Source of the DNA: Scalindua sp964584595
Lineage (GTDB): Bacteria > Planctomycetota > Brocadiia > Brocadiales > Scalinduaceae
NCBI GenBank assembly: GCA_964584595.1
Contig: CAZPAM010000008.1
Span: 1-61,262, forward strand
Direction: 5' to 3'
Length of the DNA stretch: 61,262 nucleotides
Shown here: piece after piece, positions 8,708 to 16,363 of the stretch
How positions within the stretch are numbered: position 1 is the stretch's first letter
Layout of the letters: each line of letters opens with the position of its first letter
Position numbers and translations under genes: made by a program
The notes under the pieces: model-generated
The model's database searches: none
Seen by the model: only the letters and a program-made list of their open reading frames with translations
Told to the model about the DNA's origin: nothing

Positions 8708-9079
8708 ATGTTTAATAAGTTGAAATTTGCATTTGTATCGATCATGGCTGCAGGGTTACTTTTCTGCATAAGCAATGCATCTTATGCTTATGATAGAGGC
8801 GGTGAGTGGCCACCTACAGAAGGAGGAACAGTCATCTTTCAGGTTACAGCAATGGGTTCACCAATTGGAGATGCTGAAGTGAGTGTTGGAGATGCTTCTG
8901 GTACAACAGGTCAAAACGGAAACACAGTTTTTACGGTTGAAAGCGGTTCTCATACAGCTTCAGTTGAAGACCACCATGGTAATACAGATAGTAAAGAAAT
9001 TTATGTTCACTCAGGAGAAATTATTCAGGTAACATTTGATTTAGGCGCTGCAGGCCGTCCGGCTAGCGGAAGTCATTGA
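8708..9079 (+). CDS. Small secreted protein with Ig-like/carboxypeptidase-regulatory-like fold
   Basis: A 123-residue protein. Residues 1-28 form a clear Sec signal peptide: basic start (MFNKLKF), hydrophobic core (ISMAAGLLFCIS-like) and a small-residue cleavage region around ASYA-YD. The mature ~95 residues contain GTVIFQVTAMGSPIGDAEVS, then SGTTGQNGNTVFTV and a final beta-rich stretch ending in IQVTFDLG. This is the pattern of a transthyretin-like or carboxypeptidase-regulatory beta-sandwich (a value-added GxTxxxGxxxF loop). An AAAGGAGAGAGG ribosome-binding site precedes the ATG. With a near-consensus promoter and a dedicated terminator, it is likely abundant. The fold assignment is by pattern only; no enzymatic residues are evident. 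Confidence 0.7.
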   Translation: MFNKLKFAFVSIMAAGLLFCISNASYAYDRGGEWPPTEGGTVIFQVTAMGSPIGDAEVSVGDASGTTGQNGNTVFTVESGSHTASVEDHHGNTDSKEIYVHSGEIIQVTFDLGAAGRPASGSH

Positions 9080-9110
9080 CTCACACTTACTTTCAGTAAG
9101 AACTAACTAC

Positions 9111-9149
9111 AGGCTTCAGGGTTCAAGCTTAACCCTGAAGCCTTTTTTT
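9111..9149 (+). terminator. Intrinsic terminator after the small secreted protein
   Basis: A perfect 13-bp stem (AGGCTTCAGGGTT at 9111-9123 with AACCCTGAAGCCT at 9131-9143), a 7-base loop and a run of T (9143-9149). It is one of the clearest terminators in the window. Confidence 0.9.
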
Positions 9150-9263
9150 ATTTAACAAACATTCCACAAACCCCATTCTTAAAAGTAATCCTTTCAAACA
9201 ATCCATCCCCGTGTTAAGCGTTTTCTCCAGACAGCTTTAAAAAAGCAGCAATACATATCACAG

Positions 9264-9291
9264 TTGATTTATATCCAAGCGTTAGTATAAT
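9264..9291 (+). promoter_or_regulatory. Sigma-70-type promoter of the FHA-protease operon
   Basis: TTGATT (9264-9269), 16-base spacer, TATAAT (9286-9291). The predicted transcript start is near 9298. An ATG at 9300 would then be almost leaderless, which supports the ATG at 9312, preceded by GGAG at 9302-9305, as the real start. Confidence 0.6.
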
Positions 9292-9311
9292 GAACTCCGA
9301 TGGAGAACAGA

Positions 9312-9872
9312 ATGGATGTGGAAGCAATTATAGATAAGATCCGCAATGCTGAAGATGTTACATTAAAACCCATAACAGATATTGTGGCGCTTAAGATATC
9401 CAAGGGCCCGTATGACGGGGAACCGGAAAACAATCTCATTAAGGCTGAAAAAATAACGGCAGAATATATTTCAGAAAATTACAGCACTCTGGAGGAATTT
9501 TACGAAGGTTTGTCAAAATCAGGTGAAGGAATCAAGGGAATACAAACCTGTGCAGATACCATTTATCAATACTATACCGACAGTGATCGTCTGAGTTTTG
9601 ACACAGTAAAGGAAAAAATAAGCAGTAAGAAAGATATAAGATTAAAGACAATTGCTGATCTGGTTGCATACAAAATAGCACAATGCTCAGATGCCGAAGG
9701 TGTAGATTTGGATTCTATCTCAGCTCAAACTTTCGTAGCTGAATATATTTCAAGCAACTTTAAAAACAATAAAGAACTTGAAGGAAGGATATCAAAATTA
9801 GGGAAAGACGTGAAAGGGTTAAATGCTTTTGCTGATATTGTGTACGATTTTTTTCTCCATAAAGACAAATGA
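9312..9872 (+). CDS. Unknown protein with internal tandem duplication
   Basis: A 186-residue soluble protein (190 if the ATG at 9300 is used). I do not recognise the family. It consists of two homologous ~90-residue halves. Each starts with V-x-x-I/K-x-KI-x-x-x-x-D, then LKPITDIVALKI (first) or LKTIADLVAYKI (second), then a TAEYISENY / VAEYISSNF segment, and ends in GIKGIQTCADTIYQYY / DVKGLNAFADIVYDFF. Helix propensity is high and there is no signal peptide. Its stop overlaps the ATG of the FHA-protease gene (ATGA), so the two are translationally coupled and probably act together. A scaffold or adaptor role for the FHA protein is only a guess. Confidence 0.75.
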   Translation: MDVEAIIDKIRNAEDVTLKPITDIVALKISKGPYDGEPENNLIKAEKITAEYISENYSTLEEFYEGLSKSGEGIKGIQTCADTIYQYYTDSDRLSFDTVKEKISSKKDIRLKTIADLVAYKIAQCSDAEGVDLDSISAQTFVAEYISSNFKNNKELEGRISKLGKDVKGLNAFADIVYDFFLHKDK

Positions 9873-11281
9873 AGGCCATCTTTGTACATCTATCCGGAAG
9901 CAAGAGAGGTAAGACCGAATCTTTTGCAGACTCGAAAATCGGTATCGGGACAGACTCTTCGTGTAATCTAAGGTTTAACCTGCTTACTGATAAGAACACA
10001 TCATCTCTTCATGCCGAAATAAATCTGAAAGATTGTGATTACATCCTGAAGGATTTAGACAGCTCCAAAGGTACATTTGTAAACAACAGGGTAATAAAGG
10101 AAGTTGTTATTCATGATGGTGATCTTATTGAGTTTGGTGATAACGGGCCAAGGGTACGTTTCAGAATAAAAGCTGAGGAAGGAGATGTATGTAAGCCGTT
10201 CAGAGAAATGCTGGCAGATTCCATGGATCTTGCAAGAGAGCCGCATAAAGGCAGAAAACTGATTACGGCAACGTCTTTTCTCAAAAACTTACTGACCGAA
10301 GCCTTTACACAATCTTCATTCAAATTCAAATTTGTTACCCTTCTTATTTTCTTCCTCACAACTGTTGGAACAGGTACATTATTCTATACCATTTACACCA
10401 GCCTGACAGAAACAACGAAAAGAGTGGAACTGTTAGAATTTGAAAGCGCCATCGGCGAAAAGATAATCAAGGATTTCAGTAAAGGTATCTGCCTGATCCA
10501 GTGTTCTTTTTCGTTAGTTGACGAAGTATCAGGTGAACCACTGAAAGCATGGAATAGTGAGCGTATACTGACTAATGATCTAACCGGCACAGGATTTATA
10601 ATCAACAGGAACGGTAAGGTATTAACAAATCGCCACGTCGTAGAACCAGGGTGGAATCAGCCGGGAAGTTTCATTCCTGCAGAGCCGGGTTTAAAACCCA
10701 GGATCGAGGTATTAAGAGCTTTTTTCCCGGACGCAAAAGATCCTGTTCTGCTTAAATTGGAAAAGGTCTCTGAAGTAGCCGATGTTGCCTTGTTAAGTTT
10801 TGTGCCTGAAGGTATGGATATCCCTGTACTTGAATTGGATATGAGCGGTATGGATGCAATAGAAGGAGAACCAGTCGTCCTGTTAGGTTATCCGGCCGGC
10901 ATGAAGGCTCTTTTCGCAAAGACTGATCCTGAAATTGCAAAAGAAATATCAAGATTACCATTTTTAGAGGCCGCTCAAGAACTTTCAACCCACCACCTGA
11001 TAAAACCTANNNNNNNNNNNNNNNNNNNNNNNNNNNNNNNNNNNNNNNNNNNNNNNNNNNNNNNNNNNCCTATATCAACCCAGGGACATATCAGCGACGT
11101 CTTAAACGAAAGAATAATCTACGATGCATTGACAACTGTTGGCGGTAGTGGCGGCCCACTGTTTAATAATAAAGGCAAGGTAATTGCCATAAATTATGGT
11201 ATCTTTCGCGGTTTCAGTGGTGCAAACTTTGGTGTCCCCATAAAGTATGCTATAGAGTTAATAGAAGATGAAAAACATTAA
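9869..11281 (+). CDS. FHA domain - membrane anchor - trypsin-like serine protease
   Basis: About 470 residues, with a 59-base run of N inside (11010-11068) that keeps frame as drawn. An N-terminal FHA domain (about 1-100; IGIGTDSSCNLRF, SSLHAEI, DLDSSKGTFVNN) binds phosphothreonine peptides. One transmembrane helix follows (about 152-175), then a trypsin/HtrA-like protease with His in VLTNRHVVEP (about 252), Asp in VADVALLSF (about 305) and Ser in TVGGSGGPLFNN (about 429). Topology predicts a cytoplasmic FHA sensor and a periplasmic protease. No PDZ domain is seen. The arrangement suggests phosphorylation-linked control of envelope proteolysis, although no Ser/Thr kinase gene lies in the window. 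The gene overlaps both neighbours. Confidence 0.85.
   Translation: MKAIFVHLSGSKRGKTESFADSKIGIGTDSSCNLRFNLLTDKNTSSLHAEINLKDCDYILKDLDSSKGTFVNNRVIKEVVIHDGDLIEFGDNGPRVRFRIKAEEGDVCKPFREMLADSMDLAREPHKGRKLITATSFLKNLLTEAFTQSSFKFKFVTLLIFFLTTVGTGTLFYTIYTSLTETTKRVELLEFESAIGEKIIKDFSKGICLIQCSFSLVDEVSGEPLKAWNSERILTNDLTGTGFIINRNGKVLTNRHVVEPGWNQPGSFIPAEPGLKPRIEVLRAFFPDAKDPVLLKLEKVSEVADVALLSFVPEGMDIPVLELDMSGMDAIEGEPVVLLGYPAGMKALFAKTDPEIAKEISRLPFLEAAQELSTHHLIKPXXXXXXXXXXXXXXXXXXXXPISTQGHISDVLNERIIYDALTTVGGSGGPLFNNKGKVIAINYGIFRGFSGANFGVPIKYAIELIEDEKH
11010..11068. other. Assembly gap (59 N) inside the protease gene
   Basis: A 59-base run of N between the catalytic Asp and Ser segments of the protease. Frame is preserved across it as drawn (20 unknown codons with flanking bases), and the codons on both sides read as the same protein. 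Its odd length suggests an estimated gap size. Confidence 0.95.
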
Positions 11282-11912
11282 TACGATTATATTTGATATG
11301 GATGGAGTGGTTGTAGACGGTATGCCCTACCACATCCAATCATGGAAAGAGGCATTGTCAACTATAGACATGTCTGTATCTGACCTGGAAATTTACCTGA
11401 TGGAAGGTATGACAGGCAGGGAAACAATGGAAATATTTGCCAGCAGAAGCAAAAGATCTCTTTCAGATGAGACTGCTGAAAAGGTGATTAAACTTAAACG
11501 CAAGATATTTAAAGATATATTTACAGTAACATTAATGAAGGGTATTAAGGACTTTCTATTTGAATTAAAGGATCGCCGGTACAACCTTGCACTGGTAACC
11601 GGCACTCGTTTAGAGGTTGTGAAAAAGGTTTTACAGGTGGGACTGAACGACATCTTTAAGGTTATTGTAACCGGAGAAAGTGTAAATAAGGGAAAGCCTG
11701 ATCCTGAACCCTATGAAAAGGCCGTAGAAGAACTTGGTACCAGGAAAGAAGATTGCATAGTAATTGAAAATGCGCCGGCGGGTATAACTTCTGCAAAGAG
11801 TGCGGGCTTGACATGCTTTGCAGTACAAACTTCACTTCCGGAAGAATATTTAAAAGATGCTGACAGGATATTTCAAGACATTGATGACGTCTCTAAGTTT
11901 TTGTTAAAGTGA
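11268..11912 (+). CDS. HAD-superfamily hydrolase, beta-phosphoglucomutase-like
   Basis: A 214-residue cytoplasmic enzyme of the haloacid dehalogenase superfamily, subfamily I with a helical cap. Motif I is FDMDGVVVDGMPYH (about 8-21), with the nucleophile and acid/base aspartates. Motif II is the VTGTR threonine (about 105), motif III the GKPDPEPY lysine (about 141) and motif IV IENAPAGITSAKSAG (about 161-175). The cap carries the beta-phosphoglucomutase-like M-x-G-x-x-x-E pattern (EGMTGRETMEI). It overlaps the protease by 14 bases and the next gene by one base. Phosphatase and phosphomutase activities are both possible; a second, more typical beta-phosphoglucomutase lies at 15716-16363. Confidence 0.8.
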   Translation: MKNINTIIFDMDGVVVDGMPYHIQSWKEALSTIDMSVSDLEIYLMEGMTGRETMEIFASRSKRSLSDETAEKVIKLKRKIFKDIFTVTLMKGIKDFLFELKDRRYNLALVTGTRLEVVKKVLQVGLNDIFKVIVTGESVNKGKPDPEPYEKAVEELGTRKEDCIVIENAPAGITSAKSAGLTCFAVQTSLPEEYLKDADRIFQDIDDVSKFLLK

Positions 11913-12466
11913 TGAACAAGGCAATAAACTTTTCTTTGTATTTTATTCTTTTTATCTCTTTTCCCGTAATATCTGAAGCATCACAAATAGATTTTGCCTG
12001 GAGTACACCCGAATTCCTCTCATATGAAAATGATTCGGAAGATGAGAAAAAATATCTAATCTGGTGTTACTCAATAAGAAATACTATTGATAAAGAGATT
12101 ACGGTACCTATAGCAACTTGGCTGACAACTGACACAAAAGAATATTATGAAGATGAATACATTCCTGAGATTGCAGAGAAAGTTTCCGATGGAGTGGGAG
12201 AATATATCAGTGCGGATGAAATGAAAGGAAGATTGGGTCCTAGAGTTACCAAAAAAGGGATTGCAATATTTGAAGGCATTGACCCTCATGCGAAAAAGAT
12301 AAACATTTTTGTGACAGGATTGTCACATATCCTCTTCTGGAAATTAGGGCAGGTAGATTATGCCTATAAAATTACTTATAAGAAATCCGGTGATAAGTGG
12401 AAACTGGAAGAACACGGTTTCACAAAAGACAGTTCGCATGGAAACTATACCAATAAGCTTGAGTAA
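11912..12466 (+). CDS. Exported protein of unknown function
   Basis: About 184 residues. A hydrophobic signal peptide (MNKAINFSLYFILFISFPVISEA-S, residues 1-23) is followed by a mixed, acidic mature domain of ~160 residues with tryptophan-rich segments (DFAWSTPEFL, HILFWKLGQVDY). I recognise no family. The start ATG at 11912 shares its A with the TGA of the HAD gene; a GTG at 11909 is an alternative. It is the last gene of the operon that begins at 9312. The neighbouring FHA-anchored protease faces the same periplasmic compartment, so a functional link is plausible but unproven. Confidence 0.65.
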   Translation: MNKAINFSLYFILFISFPVISEASQIDFAWSTPEFLSYENDSEDEKKYLIWCYSIRNTIDKEITVPIATWLTTDTKEYYEDEYIPEIAEKVSDGVGEYISADEMKGRLGPRVTKKGIAIFEGIDPHAKKINIFVTGLSHILFWKLGQVDYAYKITYKKSGDKWKLEEHGFTKDSSHGNYTNKLE

Positions 12467-12523
12467 CAATTAATGTTAATTCGGTAATTCAGAAAACTTG
12501 TTGACGATACTCATTGGAAAGTT

Positions 12524-12817
12524 TTATGAGGGCATATTCTGTACTTTTTCTTTTAAGAGTCTTCCGGATTTGAATCGCACAACTCTTTTTGGAGGAACTT
12601 CTACAGTTGCACCTGTCTTAGGGTTTCTTCCAATCTTAGCCCCTCTTTCAACTGTAGTGAGAATACCAAAGTCCCTGAACTCTAAACGGTTCCCTTTTAC
12701 AAGTTCTTCGGTACATAACTCCAGGAAAAGCTGGATTGTTTGTTTAGTAACTATTTGCGGGCTTTTCAATTTCTGGGAAATAGCCTCAGCTAATTCTCTC
12801 TTTGTTATTGTGGCCAT
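12524..12817 (-). CDS. HU/IHF-family DNA-binding protein
   Basis: A 97-residue nucleoid protein. It has the HU/IHF fold: two N-terminal helices (TKRELAEAISQKL...LFLELCTEEL), the GNRLEFRDFGIL turn, the arm with GRNPKTGATVEVPPKRVVRF (arm proline region GRNPKTG) and the final helix (KSGRLLKEKV). Dimers bend DNA and assist replication, recombination and promoter architecture. The RDFG and NPKTG motifs match the family closely; HU versus IHF cannot be decided by eye. A near-consensus promoter lies upstream and GGAG precedes the ATG by about 10 bases. Confidence 0.95.
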   Translation of the reverse strand: MATITKRELAEAISQKLKSPQIVTKQTIQLFLELCTEELVKGNRLEFRDFGILTTVERGAKIGRNPKTGATVEVPPKRVVRFKSGRLLKEKVQNMPS

Positions 12818-12862
12818 ATTCTATTTACTCCATTAACATTTACAATTCATAAAATCATACTT

Positions 12863-12890
12863 ATTATACACATAAGTTTAATTATGTCAA
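12863..12890 (-). promoter_or_regulatory. Sigma-70-type promoter of the HU-family gene
   Basis: On the minus strand: TTGACA (complement of 12885-12890), 16-base spacer, TATAAT (complement of 12863-12868). Both hexamers are perfect. This fits high expression of a nucleoid protein, with a leader of about 40 bases. Confidence 0.8.
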
Positions 12891-12985
12891 TAGCTTTGAG
12901 AAAAAAGCCACTTTTTTAACTGGATTTTTTTTGAAGAGTACATTTATATTAACTTTATAAAAGATAAGGTTTTTAGGGTTCTATC

Positions 12986-14152
12986 ATGAAATTCACCGAA
13001 TTCGTACACAAGTATAATAAAACAAATAACTTCCCTTTCTATATAGTAAGCGGGAATGAGTATTTCTTAAAAAAACAGGCTTTAATAGAGATAAAAAAGC
13101 GGTTTTCTTCTGAAGGAGGAGCTGAGCAGAGCTTGATCGAGTTTAATGGCAAAGATACCAATCGTAATCCTGCGGGTAATCTGACAGAAGGTAATAATCT
13201 GAAAAAAGCCGGCCCTTCAACTTTGTTTAATGATATCATTGATGAAGCCAAAACCACTCCCATGTTTGGAAAACACAAACTGATAATAGTTGAGAATGCT
13301 GATACACTTCTTGGGAGAAACCAGGAAAAAGTTATAGGCTATCTTAAGAATCCCTGTAGTGTTAACAGCTTAACATTAGAAGTCCTATCCATAGACAAAA
13401 GGACAAAATTGGCAAAGGCCATGGACGGCAAACAAGGAATACTCATTGAGTGTGATAAGCTTTATGATAAACCTGCACCCTGGGAGACTAAGAAACCGGA
13501 ACATGATAGTGAGTTAACGAGATGGATTGTCATGCACACCAGGAATTTTGGCAAAATCATAAATCTGAAATCTGCTTTCTGCCTCCTGGAGAAAACAGGA
13601 AACGACCTGGCAATTATTAATAATCAGATAGATGCATTATCAGTTTATACAGGTGAGAGGAATGAGATTACCATAGAAGATATTCAAGATTTGCTAGGCG
13701 TCAGTCACAGGGAGAAACTTTATAATCTACTCGATGCAATTGGCATGAAGGACACTATCTCAGCAGTAAAGATGGCAGAAAACATCTTCGATGTTGGAAT
13801 GGAGAATGAGCGCAAGAATATCACTTATGATGCAAAGTCAATTGCCATCACAATAGTAAGTTCATCACATAGAAGAATGAAAGATTTATGGAAGATTTTG
13901 CGGGTACTGGATAAGGGTGGAAGCAAAAAAGAGATTTTAGAGAAACAATATGCTCCAAGGCCATTTGTTGACAAATTTATAAAACAGGCTCAGAATTTTA
14001 ACGAAGAAGAAATGCCTGAAAAATGGAAGTATATGTTAGAAGCAGATTTGTTATGTAAAACCAGCCGGCTATCGCCAACCCTCATAATAGAACAACTGAT
14101 AACTAAGTTATGTATGTGGCCGAGAAAAGAAATAGAAAGTACTAAAAACTAA
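12986..14152 (+). CDS. holA: DNA polymerase III subunit delta
   Basis: A 388-residue clamp-loader subunit. The N-terminal part (FPFYIVSGNEYFLKKQAL, about 17-34) is the characteristic HolA start, followed by the degenerate AAA+-like region (TTPMFGKHKLIIVENAD, about 89-105). The C-terminal collar domain includes NDLAIINNQIDAL and the later helices with SHRRMKDLWKIL. Delta opens the beta sliding clamp in the pol III gamma/tau complex in the cytoplasm. It is slightly longer than E. coli HolA (343). It is divergent from the HU gene and convergent with clpX, so it is probably monocistronic. Confidence 0.85.
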   Translation: MKFTEFVHKYNKTNNFPFYIVSGNEYFLKKQALIEIKKRFSSEGGAEQSLIEFNGKDTNRNPAGNLTEGNNLKKAGPSTLFNDIIDEAKTTPMFGKHKLIIVENADTLLGRNQEKVIGYLKNPCSVNSLTLEVLSIDKRTKLAKAMDGKQGILIECDKLYDKPAPWETKKPEHDSELTRWIVMHTRNFGKIINLKSAFCLLEKTGNDLAIINNQIDALSVYTGERNEITIEDIQDLLGVSHREKLYNLLDAIGMKDTISAVKMAENIFDVGMENERKNITYDAKSIAITIVSSSHRRMKDLWKILRVLDKGGSKKEILEKQYAPRPFVDKFIKQAQNFNEEEMPEKWKYMLEADLLCKTSRLSPTLIIEQLITKLCMWPRKEIESTKN

Positions 14153-14182
14153 ACGCTACATTTAAAAGTATGTTTATTGTGT

Positions 14183-15433
14183 TTATGCGCTTTTACGAAG
14201 CTTTTTAGGCATAAGCTGGGTTTTCCCGGTTACGACATCAGGCGTAACGACATAAACAGCACCTTTGCCCTCTGTTGGCAAATCATACATAGCATCCAGC
14301 ATAAAACCCTCAAATATCGAACGCAGCGCCCTCGCCCCGGTCTTACGCTCAAGGGCACTCTCACTTATCTCCACCAGGGTATCCTTTGGAAATTCTACTA
14401 CCGCATTCTCCATCTCAAAGATCTTTTGATACTGCTTAACGATTGCATTCTTTGGTTCCAGCATAATCCTGACCAAGTCCTCACTGCCAAGCGGCATCAG
14501 TGATGTGATCACATGAAGTCTGCCGATAAATTCGTGTATCATACCATATTCTATCAGGTCGTTCATTTTAACTTCAGATAGAATTTCTCCCGTAGACTTA
14601 TTATCTGCAATGTCACCCTTTGCGCCAAACCCTATTGCCTTTTTACCAATCCTCTTTTTTATTATATCCTCTATGCCGCTGAAGGTCCCGCCGCATATAA
14701 AAAGAATATCCTTGGTATCCATTTGTATGTACTGCTGTTCAGGATGTTTCCTCCCTCCCTGCGGCGGCACATTGACTATAGACTGCTCAAACATTTTAAG
14801 CAGTGATTGCTGTACACCTTCACCTGAAACATCTCGTGTGATAGATGCATTTGGGCCTTTTCTGGCAATCTTGTCTACTTCATCTATATAGACAATTCCC
14901 TGCTGCGCACGAGCCACATTAAAATCTGCATCCCTCAGCAACCTTAAAAGAACATTTTCAACATCCTCACCAACATAACCTGCTTCAGTAAAAGTAGTAG
15001 CATCCGCTATAGCAAATGGTACATCAAGAATATTCGCAAGTATTTTCGCCAGCAAAGTCTTCCCGGAACCAGTAGGGCCTACCATGAGGATATTGCTCTT
15101 TTCCAGCTCTACATCGTCATCGGTTACCTCTGAAGCTAACCTTTTATAATGGTTATGAACTGCCACGGCCAGAACTTTCTTTGCCATATCCTGCCCCACA
15201 ATATATTCATCTAAACGTTCTTTAATATATACCGGGGTCGGCATTTTTCTCGTTAAATGTTTGCTGGTTTTTTCATTATCCTTCTGTATAAGCGTGAAGC
15301 AGGCCTCAACACATTCATTACAAATGTATACGTTGCGGTCTCCCTGTATTAATCTTTTAACAACATTATAATTTCTGCCACAAAATGAACATGACATTGC
15401 CTTACCTTTTTTATCCCTGGTTTTCTTGTCCAT
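14183..15433 (-). CDS. clpX: ATP-dependent Clp protease ATP-binding subunit ClpX
   Basis: A 416-residue AAA+ unfoldase. The N-terminal C4 zinc finger (CSFCGRN and CNECVEAC, about 15-43) is followed by PTPVYIKERLDEYIVGQDMAKK, Walker A GPTGSGKT (about 118-125), Walker B IVYIDEVDKI (about 180-189), the IGF-like ClpP-binding loop (KAIGFGAKG, about 268-276), and the Arg-finger/sensor-2 region TGARALRSIFEGFML. It unfolds tagged proteins and feeds them to ClpP; clpP is not in the window. GAGG lies about 8 bases before the ATG. Roughly 200 bases upstream is a copy of the 66-bp module also found upstream of the GH65 operon. Confidence 0.97.
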   Translation of the reverse strand: MDKKTRDKKGKAMSCSFCGRNYNVVKRLIQGDRNVYICNECVEACFTLIQKDNEKTSKHLTRKMPTPVYIKERLDEYIVGQDMAKKVLAVAVHNHYKRLASEVTDDDVELEKSNILMVGPTGSGKTLLAKILANILDVPFAIADATTFTEAGYVGEDVENVLLRLLRDADFNVARAQQGIVYIDEVDKIARKGPNASITRDVSGEGVQQSLLKMFEQSIVNVPPQGGRKHPEQQYIQMDTKDILFICGGTFSGIEDIIKKRIGKKAIGFGAKGDIADNKSTGEILSEVKMNDLIEYGMIHEFIGRLHVITSLMPLGSEDLVRIMLEPKNAIVKQYQKIFEMENAVVEFPKDTLVEISESALERKTGARALRSIFEGFMLDAMYDLPTEGKGAVYVVTPDVVTGKTQLMPKKLRKSA

Positions 15434-15636
15434 TTCAATACCTCGTTTAATATGACATTTAAATATAATGATAAATAAACCGGCTGGAATGCTAGCAAAA
15501 AACTTTCCAAAAATCCAGCTTTTTTATGCCGGCATTCCCACCAGAGGGGGATAGAGTATCCGCCTGTTTACTTTCACATACAATACCTTGTATTATTAAT
15601 AAGTTTTTTAACTCTCTCTTGTAACTATACAGCAAC

Positions 15637-15702
15637 TTGATCTCAAGAAGCGAAAGGGTCAAGAGCAGATAAGGGTAGTACATATTATTAATTAGTAATA
15701 AT
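15637..15702 (-). repeat. Shared upstream module, copy A (before clpX)
   Basis: About 66 bp, roughly 85% identical by eye to 18782-18849. Read on the minus strand, it starts with a palindrome (ATTATTA, 5 bases, TAATAAT), then a pyrimidine-rich stretch, and ends in TTGAGA (complement of 15641-15646), which could be a -35 element. A weak -10 candidate TACAAG lies 17 bases on (complement of 15618-15623). It sits ~200 bases upstream of clpX and directly after pgmB. A 63-codon frame overlapping it (15492-15683) is not convincing as a gene. Confidence 0.6.
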
Positions 15703-15715
15703 ATTTCTTAAATCC

Positions 15716-16363
15716 TCAAACTCCTAACATTTCATCCACTGTAATCGAATCCATATCTGCAGCAGAAATATGTGCCCGCTTGTCATCCTTTGCTGAACCA
15801 ACAGCAAGCACACGCATTCCACCTGCAATTGCAGCCTCCACACCCGCACTGGCATCTTCAACGACAAGACATTCTTCCGGTAACAAAGATAATCTCTCTG
15901 CTGCGATAATAAAGACCTCAGGGTCCGGCTTGCTGTTTTCGATGTCATTGCCATCTGATGTTGCATCAAAGCAGGTGCCAAGTCCTATACGCTCCAGAAT
16001 TGTTGGTGAGTTTTTGCTTGAAGAACCTATGGCAATCTTAATTGATCGTCTTTTTAGTTCTCCAAGAATATTTTCAACCCCTGGCAGAATATCATCATGG
16101 GTCAGCTTCTTCAGCAGTTCTCTGAAATAATTATTTTTTCTTTCAGCAAGATTTAATTTTTCATCCTGAGAATACACTCTATCCGATTTCTCTAATACGA
16201 TCTCAAGACTTTCCATCCTACTGACACCACGCAACCGCTCATTGATCTTTCTATCAAAACAAATACCTTCTTCATCAGCTAAACGCTGCCAACTTTGATA
16301 ATGATACTCATCGGTAGAGACAATGACACCATCAAGGTCAAAAATAACACCTTTAATACCCAT
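15716..16363 (-). CDS. pgmB: Beta-phosphoglucomutase
   Basis: A 215-residue HAD phosphomutase. It has FDLDGVIVSTDEYHYQSW (about 8-25; nucleophile and acid/base Asp), the cap motif RLRGVSRMESLEI (about 44-56), the GSSSKN threonine/serine motif (about 113-118), the SKPDPEVF lysine (about 144) and VVEDASAGVEAAIAGGM (about 162-178). The cap motif and overall length are typical of PgmB, which interconverts beta-glucose-1-phosphate and glucose-6-phosphate in the cytoplasm. The gene starts immediately after the stop of the GH65 phosphorylase, which releases beta-glucose-1-phosphate, so the two enzymes form a pathway. Confidence 0.9.
   Translation of the reverse strand: MGIKGVIFDLDGVIVSTDEYHYQSWQRLADEEGICFDRKINERLRGVSRMESLEIVLEKSDRVYSQDEKLNLAERKNNYFRELLKKLTHDDILPGVENILGELKRRSIKIAIGSSSKNSPTILERIGLGTCFDATSDGNDIENSKPDPEVFIIAAERLSLLPEECLVVEDASAGVEAAIAGGMRVLAVGSAKDDKRAHISAADMDSITVDEMLGV

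Noticed and set aside
12498..12836. 112-codon plus-strand frame over the HU-family gene
   Set aside because: It is the antisense shadow of the HU-family gene, whose own frame has strong motifs, a promoter and a ribosome-binding site.
15492..15683. 63-codon minus-strand frame between clpX and pgmB
   Set aside because: Its start overlaps the repeated promoter-like module, the equivalent frame is not preserved in the other copy, and it has no ribosome-binding site or recognisable motif.
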